NCBI RefSeq assembly: GCF_025996515.1
Contig: NZ_BLRH01000009.1
Span: forward strand, 1,270,692-1,334,691
Direction of reading: 5' to 3'
DNA length: 64,000 bases
Source of the DNA: Rhizohabitans arisaemae
GTDB taxonomy: Bacteria > Actinomycetota > Actinomycetes > Streptosporangiales > Streptosporangiaceae
Made by a program: the position numbers and the translations under genes. The notes beneath the pieces were generated by a model. That model worked only from the letters and a program-made list of their open reading frames with translations, did not search any database and was not told where the DNA came from. Shown in pieces: positions 59,157 through 64,000 of this stretch. Within the stretch, counting starts at the first letter, position 1; each line of letters starts with the position of its first letter.

Positions 59157-61943
59157 TCAGAACGGAGGTGTGTCCGACTCGGAGTCAGGTACCGACTGGG
59201 GTTCCGTCGTGGCTGACACCCCAGGGATCCGCAGATCCACCGCCGCCGGTGAGCTGTCCGCAAGGATCGGGCGATCGTCGTCCTCGATCGGATAGTCGAG
59301 CGGTGTGAGACGGCGGGGCAGAGGCTCGGGGAGCGGCACGATGATCTGATCTGGTGTGGCCGGGTGGATCTGTCCGAGCCGAGTGGTCCAGACGACCACG
59401 CCGGCAGAGCTCATGGCCACCTGCCAGCCGCCCTCGTGGCGCAGGCGGTGGTCGTGGCGGCAGACGCAGTGCAGGTTGTCCGCCCGGGTGCGCCCGTCAT
59501 TCCGCCACTCCCGGATGTGGTCCTGGTCGGTGCGGGAGGCGGGCACCCCGCAGCCGGGCGCGGTGCACGTACGGTCGCGTACCTGTACAAAACGGCGCAG
59601 AGCAGCCCCTGGGAACCGGGGACCCTGACCGGTGTCACCCGGCTCCGTCCCACCTCGCTCCGTCCGGTCGTCCGGTGCGCGGTCTCTCCCAGCGCTCCCG
59701 GAGCCGCCCTCGCCCTCGCTCGATCTTCGAGGGCACGCTCGGCCGGGGGCGGTCCCGCCCGGATCTGTTGCGTGCGGCACTGCTCCATGCGCTTTGGTCC
59801 TGTGCGAATCGGCCCCCACCTCTGTCCCGTCGAACCCGTCCCTTGTGAGGTCGCCCACTCCGGAGCCTCCCTGGACGGGGCGTTCCCGGTCCGGCTCGCC
59901 TGCCCGCGCGGCTCCGGCCACAACCTGGGCGGTGAGATCGTCGAGCAACCGCCGCCATCGGCCCGGGAGCCCGGGCAGGGCACCCAGACGGAGTAGGCCG
60001 GACCGCGTGAACCGCAGCTCGACGACTCCGCGTCGGTCACCGGTCCCGGCCGGGCCGACCGTCGGCTCCGGCACCTTGATCCCGGGGTCGTCGCGGGGAC
60101 CGGGGCGACATCGGGTGACACCGCAGGCGGCCAGGCGCCCGTGATCGTCGGTGAGGGTCCACCGCCACTGCCCGCGCACCTGCCGAGCGGCGATCTCCCG
60201 GGCTAGGCCGGCGTGTACCGGCCCCCACCCGGCCAGTTCACCAGGATGATCATCCAGACCGAGCAGCGTGGACACCTCCACCCGCAACTCCCCCGCCGCC
60301 CACCCCCGCTGACTCGCGACCGGCGCTTCGCAGTCCGGCCTGCCTGGTTCAGGGAAGCCAACCTCGAGTTCGTCCGAATCACGGGTTCCCCACGATCGAG
60401 GGGACACCGGCGGGGTGCCTTCGAGACCACCTGTCACCGGACCGCGAGTCGACCTGCCCCCGACACCGTTGCCGCCAGCCGACGAGACACCGTCCGCGAC
60501 CGCGGCCACCGCCGCCCGCCCGGCCTCGACCATCCGTAAACCGTGCGCCTCAGCGGCTCCGGCGTCCCCTGGCTGCTTGGACGGTCCGCCGAGATCAGCC
60601 GACCGGGCCACATGCGCGTTCTCATCCCGCCCGACCTCCGATCGGGCCGGGCCATCCCCGCACCCGGAGTCGGCCACCGGCGATTCCACGACCCCCTCAT
60701 CCGCCAGACCCCGGAACCCGGCGTCCGGCAGTCCGCCCGCCGGAGGATGGGCCTTCCCCCCGGCCACCGCGACGATCCCCGACCGCCCGGACGATCCACC
60801 AAGACCAGCCGATCCACCGAGAACAGCCGACCGGGCCGTATGTGCGTTCCCATCCCGCCCGGCCTCCGACACAAGCGGCCCCCGCGACGGCCAACCGCCC
60901 CCGGCACGACTCCCGCTCCCCGGCGCGACACCGTCCCCAGCCTCGGCAGCACCCGCTCCCCCGGACCGTACCGGTCGCAAGAGACCCGACGCACCGACCG
61001 TCCCGCCGACCCCCCGCGACCCCGACGAACCGCCGACATCAACAGGCCGGGCTGCGGCGCACGCCTCCCCGCTCCGCCGAACCCCCGACCCCCGCCCGAC
61101 CTCCGACCGGGCCAGGTCACCGGCCGCCCGGGAATCGGCCACCAGCCGGTCCACGATCTCCTCGTCCGTCAACCCCTGCAACCCGGCGTCCAACAACCCC
61201 AGAAACAACTCCGACCGGATGTGCTGGGACGGCCGCCGGTCCCCCGCCGCCTTCGCCCGCCGCGCCAGCGCGTCCACCCGGGCACACGCCGCAGCCACCC
61301 GGTCCAGCGGCTGGTCCAGCCCCGACAGGTTCGCCGTCCCGTCCGGATTGCGCGACCCCGCCACCCGCCGCTCCCGCACACCCGCCTTGAACCGCCGCTC
61401 CGCCCACTCCGGGTCGATCGCGACCGCGGCGCGTCCGACCGCGTCGACCAGCGCGGCCACCGTCACCGCCTCCGCCAGGGGAAGAAGCCGCCCGCACACC
61501 GCCCGCGCCTGCTCATCGGCCAGCCCACGCGTCCAGGCGGCAAAGGCCCGCGCCTTCACCGCATCGATCCGGCCCCGCTCCAAAGCCGCGTGCACCATCG
61601 GCAGGCGCGACATCAGATCCCACGCCTCATCGAACCGGCTGCCGGCCCGGCGCCGCGACCACACCAAAGCCGGGCGCAGCTCGTCGGAGGAGAACTCATC
61701 CGGGGCATCGGCCCGGCACACCAGCGAATCAGGACCCGGGGTGCGCAGACCCACCTCCACCATCGCCGCCATCAGATGGGCCTCGTCGTGGCAGTGCTGC
61801 CGGTACCGGGCCTTCAGCACCTCCACCGCATCGGGCGCGGACACCCGCCCGATGTCGATCCCGGCCAGCACCCGCGCAAGCTCCGCGCCGGGCGGCATCT
61901 GAGCCAGCCCGGCGGGAACCCGCTGCGTCACCGGAATCTCCAC
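59157..61943 (-). CDS. DUF222 protein with C-terminal HNH endonuclease domain (13E12-repeat type)
   Basis: 928 residues from a GTG at 61943. The N-terminal DUF222 region covers about 1-260 (ELARVLAGIDIGRVSAPDAV, LPMVHAALERGRIDAVKARAF, RLLPLAEAVTVAALVDAV, DPEWAERRFKAGVRERRV). The HNH domain near 800-870 has CTAPGCGVPASRTDQDHIRE, then NLHCVCRHDHRLRHEGGW, giving the zinc Cys and the catalytic His. Between them lies a Gly/Ser/Arg-rich insert of some 400 residues, unusually long. It contains an internal duplication: DAGLQGLTDEEIVDRLVADS with ARSEVGR, and DAGFRGLADEGVVESPVADS with ARSEVGR. Such genes are multicopy and mobile-like in actinomycetes; biological role unsettled. Confidence 0.88.
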   Translation of the reverse strand: MEIPVTQRVPAGLAQMPPGAELARVLAGIDIGRVSAPDAVEVLKARYRQHCHDEAHLMAAMVEVGLRTPGPDSLVCRADAPDEFSSDELRPALVWSRRRAGSRFDEAWDLMSRLPMVHAALERGRIDAVKARAFAAWTRGLADEQARAVCGRLLPLAEAVTVAALVDAVGRAAVAIDPEWAERRFKAGVRERRVAGSRNPDGTANLSGLDQPLDRVAAACARVDALARRAKAAGDRRPSQHIRSELFLGLLDAGLQGLTDEEIVDRLVADSRAAGDLARSEVGRGSGVRRSGEACAAARPVDVGGSSGSRGVGGTVGASGLLRPVRSGGAGAAEAGDGVAPGSGSRAGGGWPSRGPLVSEAGRDGNAHTARSAVLGGSAGLGGSSGRSGIVAVAGGKAHPPAGGLPDAGFRGLADEGVVESPVADSGCGDGPARSEVGRDENAHVARSADLGGPSKQPGDAGAAEAHGLRMVEAGRAAVAAVADGVSSAGGNGVGGRSTRGPVTGGLEGTPPVSPRSWGTRDSDELEVGFPEPGRPDCEAPVASQRGWAAGELRVEVSTLLGLDDHPGELAGWGPVHAGLAREIAARQVRGQWRWTLTDDHGRLAACGVTRCRPGPRDDPGIKVPEPTVGPAGTGDRRGVVELRFTRSGLLRLGALPGLPGRWRRLLDDLTAQVVAGAARAGEPDRERPVQGGSGVGDLTRDGFDGTEVGADSHRTKAHGAVPHATDPGGTAPGRACPRRSSEGEGGSGSAGRDRAPDDRTERGGTEPGDTGQGPRFPGAALRRFVQVRDRTCTAPGCGVPASRTDQDHIREWRNDGRTRADNLHCVCRHDHRLRHEGGWQVAMSSAGVVVWTTRLGQIHPATPDQIIVPLPEPLPRRLTPLDYPIEDDDRPILADSSPAAVDLRIPGVSATTEPQSVPDSESDTPPF

Positions 61944-62124
61944 ACCCCCACCCTGCCACCCGCCACCGACAATTCCCGGCCCGCTCAGGACGCCAACAAA
62001 TCACTTACCAAAACGCCAGCACGATACCCACACAATTGGTGCACAACACATGTCAGGGAAACGACGCCGCAAGCATGTACAGGAATCCGAAAGGCAGCAA
62101 ATTCGCTTCGGGATACCGAACGGA

Positions 62125-62190
62125 CAAACAGGTGGCGAACCTGCTTCCCGTACCGATCGAGCAGGCGATCCACCGCTCAGACAACCCGGA
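62125..62190 (-). other. Degenerate tRNA-like remnant (Ser/Leu-like)
   Basis: The minus strand reads gggttgtctgagcggtgg (like the D-arm region of tRNA-Ser) and, 40 nt later, CAGG-TTCGCCA-CCTG (62129-62143), a T-arm-like hairpin. Acceptor strands do not pair, so it is not a working tRNA. Here the D-like part precedes the T-like part in normal tRNA order. The rest of 61944-62340 holds no convincing gene. Confidence 0.35.
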
Positions 62191-62339
62191 TGATGCAGCG
62201 ATGACCTATCGCAGACAGCTTGACGAGTTCCACCGAAGCCAGCGATCAGTGCAGGCTGCGCTTCCCCACGCCCAACCCCCGATTGGGCCTGTAAGCATCT
62301 CTCTGGGAGCGGCCAAGCCGAGCACCTCCCAGATCGAAA

Positions 62340-62378
62340 TGGCAGCGGTTTCAGGATTCGAACCTGTACATCGCCAAA
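62340..62378 (-). other. tRNA 3'-end-like remnant with encoded CCA
   Basis: The minus strand has the T arm CAGG-TTCGAAT-CCTG (62352-62366) followed by aaaccgctg and CCA (62342-62340), as in the 3' end of a tRNA. No matching 5' acceptor strand is seen within 80 nt upstream; instead the 36-nt hairpin element lies there. Confidence 0.45.
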
Positions 62379-62414
62379 GAAGTAGCCGCAGCCGACGCAC
62401 CGGGAGGTGCGAAA
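62379..62414 (-). repeat. 36-nt hairpin element, copy 2
   Basis: Second copy of the element at 58543-58578, differing at two positions (gccgacgc for gccttcgc). It sits directly next to a T-arm-like sequence, as in copy 1. The two copies flank the DUF222-HNH gene in the same orientation. Confidence 0.65.
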
Positions 62415-62474
62415 TATTCGGCAAAGCCTTCCCGAGATTGAATCTGAGACGGAAAATGGGCCCGACCACGGAAA

Positions 62475-62545
62475 CGCCGGCTGCTTAAGCCGTCAGCGGG
62501 AACCGAACCCGCCCACTCCCTTATAGTGAAGGATGTATCCGTCGT
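62475..62545 (-). other. tRNA-like remnant with T arm and adjacent hairpins
   Basis: Minus strand, 5' to 3': hairpin CCTT-cactat-AAGG (62519-62532), linker, perfect 5-bp T arm GCGGG-TTCGGTT-CCCGC (62496-62512), then hairpin CGGCT-taagc-AGCCG. This order (hairpin, T arm, stem-loop) mirrors the first half of the Y RNA candidate at 58341-58477. A clear D arm does not follow, so it is probably degenerate. Confidence 0.4.
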
Positions 62546-62740
62546 CTTCGCACCGGGAAGACTCGAATGAAGTTGTGCACGCCCAAATGACCCGGTCGAA
62601 TTCGCATACCCGGCCCTCGGCGACGCTCACCACATTAGCGATCAGCACTTCCCACTGCAGCGGAATTACCCCAAAATCCGTGTTCCGGAAGTCCGCAACC
62701 CCACCCCAGACTCCGTCTGCACCCGCGATAACCTGCGAAG

Positions 62741-62989
62741 ATGCGTCGCACGCCGGAGTCGCCGCTTCCGCTGCCGCCCCTGGTCGAGTACCGGCGGCGG
62801 CCGGTCTTCCTCCGCGCCCGGCGCCGTACCGAAGACGGACGCTGGTGGGCATTGCTGTCCTGGCAGGAGTCCTCCCCCTCAAGCGGACGTCACTGGACCG
62901 CAGAACGCTGGGTCGACTACGAACAGATCCAACCCGTCGAAGGCCAGGACTACCGGTCCGTCCCCACCGTCCAACGAGAGGATCCTTAG
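62741..62989 (+). CDS. Small hypothetical protein
   Basis: 82 residues from ATG at 62741. The sequence is basic and aromatic-rich (VEYRRRPVFLRARRRTEDGR, WWALLSWQESSPSSGRHW, ERWVDYEQIQPVEGQDYRSV), with a coherent one-domain look and good codon bias. No family name can be given. It is convergent with the phosphatase-like gene at 63046. Confidence 0.55.
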   Translation: MRRTPESPLPLPPLVEYRRRPVFLRARRRTEDGRWWALLSWQESSPSSGRHWTAERWVDYEQIQPVEGQDYRSVPTVQREDP

Positions 62990-63045
62990 AGCAGCCGTCG
63001 AGGAGCTCCGCCATATCAGGGTTTTGGCGATCGGCCCAGCGTCCG

Positions 63046-63474
63046 CTACTGGAAGCGTGCCACGAAGCGGCGCTGCCACGGGGTTTCCACAGCCCGCCGA
63101 GAATAGTGTTCCCGCACATAGGCGACCGCCTCCGCACCGGGCACCCCGTCCAGAACGGCGAGGCAGGCCAAGGCCGTACCGGTCCGTCCGACCCCACCCC
63201 CGCAGGCGACCTCCACCCGCTCCGACTCGGCCCGCGACCACGCCTCCCGCAGCACTTCCCCGGCATCCTCCCGATCGGACGGCAACCGGAAATCCGGCCA
63301 CCGCACCCACCGTGCGTCCCACTCCACCGGAGGAGGCTGGCGACCCAGCAGATACACCCCAAGGGACGGTACGGGCCCAGCCGGCAAACCCCGCCGCAGC
63401 CCTCGTCCCCGGACCAACCGCCCCGAAGGCAACCGCATCACCCCAGCCGCCGTAGGCTCCCACAAATCGATCAC
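63046..63474 (-). CDS. Protein-tyrosine-phosphatase-like protein
   Basis: 142 residues from ATG at 63474. The phosphatase loop C-x5-R is present as VACGGGVGRTGTALACLAVL, with the Cys nucleophile and Arg; the usual preceding His is replaced by Ala. WDARWVRWPDFRLP corresponds to the general-acid WPD loop (W-P-D). The family is the dual-specificity or cyanobacterial-type PTP-like group found widely in actinomycetes. Possible substrates include phosphotyrosine proteins or small phosphates. Confidence 0.75.
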   Translation of the reverse strand: MIDLWEPTAAGVMRLPSGRLVRGRGLRRGLPAGPVPSLGVYLLGRQPPPVEWDARWVRWPDFRLPSDREDAGEVLREAWSRAESERVEVACGGGVGRTGTALACLAVLDGVPGAEAVAYVREHYSRRAVETPWQRRFVARFQ

Positions 63475-63656
63475 GGCCAGAGCGTAACCTTCCTACCCCA
63501 CCCGGGTGCCGATTTCAGGACCGATCCCAGCTCCGCGACGGCACAACCGAGCCTGCTCGACCCCCGGCCAGCAGGGATCTGAATCCGCCGGATCACACCG
63601 CATTGGCCGACAAAGACTGAGACCATGAACCCGGATCCCATCCCACCAACGCACCT

Positions 63657-63762
63657 ATTCGATCAAGGTCTGACCTGCGACGATGCACTACCGCCGGGCC
63701 GCTGCAAAAAGCACCCCCAAACCAACAAGAATCACCCCACCGACCTGCGGCTTTACCCTAGG
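63657..63762 (+). promoter_or_regulatory. Putative CRISPR leader
   Basis: The DNA left of the first repeat contains gatcaaggtctgacctgcga and cctgcggctttaccctaggg, both also found before the repeat relic at 53121. Shared sequence upstream of repeats at two sites is what a leader would show. The intact repeats are on this side and the degenerate one is at the far end, the usual polarity of an array. Confidence 0.5.
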
Positions 63763-63921
63763 GTTCCCGATCATCCCTGGAGGGATCGCAACTGTTCGGG
63801 ATGCCGGGAGGGGTTCCGGCGCGGCACGTTCCCGATCATCCCTGGAGGGATCGCAACAACAGCGCCGGACCGGGAGCCCAGTCCATCACGAGTCACAGAT
63901 CATCCCTGGAGGAATGCCCGT
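63763..63921 (+). CRISPR. Short CRISPR array: two identical 30-nt repeats and one degenerate
   Basis: Repeats at 63763-63792 and 63828-63857 are identical over 30 nt, starting GTTCCC, with core GATCATCCCTGGAGG and ending GATCGCAAC. The third, 63892-63921, keeps the core but has changed ends. Spacers are 35 nt (63793-63827) and 34 nt (63858-63891) and unrelated to each other. The repeat has an internal palindrome ATCCCT-GG-AGGGAT able to form a crRNA stem. No cas genes are in the window; they could lie beyond 64000 or be absent. Confidence 0.75.
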
Positions 63922-64000
63922 AAATTTAGGACCTTCATGCCTCGCTGGGTAGATTTGACGAGATGATCTCGATGTTGTAGCTCACGACCACGGAAAGCTC

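Noticed and set aside
62036..62488. A 150-codon plus-strand reading frame
   Set aside because: It runs through tRNA-like remnants and the 36-nt hairpin element; similar nonsense peptides (SSRS-x-RTGRCE) arise from both copies of that element, so it is an artefact of the repeat.
63763..63921. A simple dispersed palindrome instead of CRISPR
   Set aside because: Two exact 30-nt repeats, regular 34-35-nt unrelated spacers and a degenerate end unit fit an array better, although the small number of repeats leaves some doubt.

Overview
The window is high-GC DNA (roughly 70 % in most genes) with dense, overlapping operons, GTG and TTG starts, F420-type oxidoreductases, XRE/TPR regulators and a class I lanthipeptide locus. 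This points to a filamentous actinomycete, most likely a Streptosporangiales-type genus; the genus is inference.

Layout. 0-1.5 kb: a secreted CHRD/DUF3455 protein with a strong terminator. 1.5-3.4 kb: a decaying two-component locus (frameshifted response regulator, tail of a sensor kinase) abutting a broken alpha/beta hydrolase. 3.7-6.3 kb: a lower-GC patch with a small membrane protein and two sigma-like genes, one carrying two region-2-like modules. 6.4-15.05 kb: a broken TPR regulator, CutA, an intact XRE/TPR regulator and a complete-looking FxLD lanthipeptide cluster (51-residue precursor, LanB, LanC, LanSt-type methyltransferase). This 14-kb block lies between two identical 279-bp copies of the 3' end of the CHRD gene, so it looks like an inserted or rearranged island. 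15.9-29.9 kb: secreted hydrolase, Glu/Leu/Phe/Val-dehydrogenase-like protein, S9 peptidase, beta-lactamase-family hydrolase, a peptide/nickel-type ABC importer and two regulators (PucR type, XRE-cupin): a peptide uptake and processing region. 30.1-32.3 kb: kynurenine 3-monooxygenase and tryptophan 2,3-dioxygenase. 32.5-44.9 kb: a ten-gene operon on the minus strand, from an ABC importer through hydantoinase/oxoprolinase HyuA and HyuB, an amidohydrolase and small partners to an LLM oxidoreductase; it probably imports and opens a cyclic amide or hydantoin. 45.2-53.0 kb: DksA-like protein, RidA, two tandem quinone oxidoreductases each with a SoxR/MerR-type promoter, an F420 PPOX enzyme, a TetR/ABC-F divergent pair and glutamate dehydrogenase.

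53-64 kb is the most unusual part. A Ro60-type TROVE protein is interrupted by a LAGLIDADG intein. Directly upstream on the same strand is a candidate Y RNA that folds as a circularly permuted tRNA: T arm, acceptor-like stem closed by a UUCG tetraloop, then D arm, with the ends paired where an anticodon stem would be. Degenerate tRNA-like pieces and a repeated 36-nt hairpin element lie on both sides of a DUF222-HNH gene. Two related 62-nt hairpins lie between the Ro gene and a TPR gene. A small CRISPR array with one degenerate repeat is at the right end, and matching leader/repeat relics flank a small gene at 53 kb. No cas genes are visible.

All assignments come from reading the sequence and from family knowledge; no database search was run.
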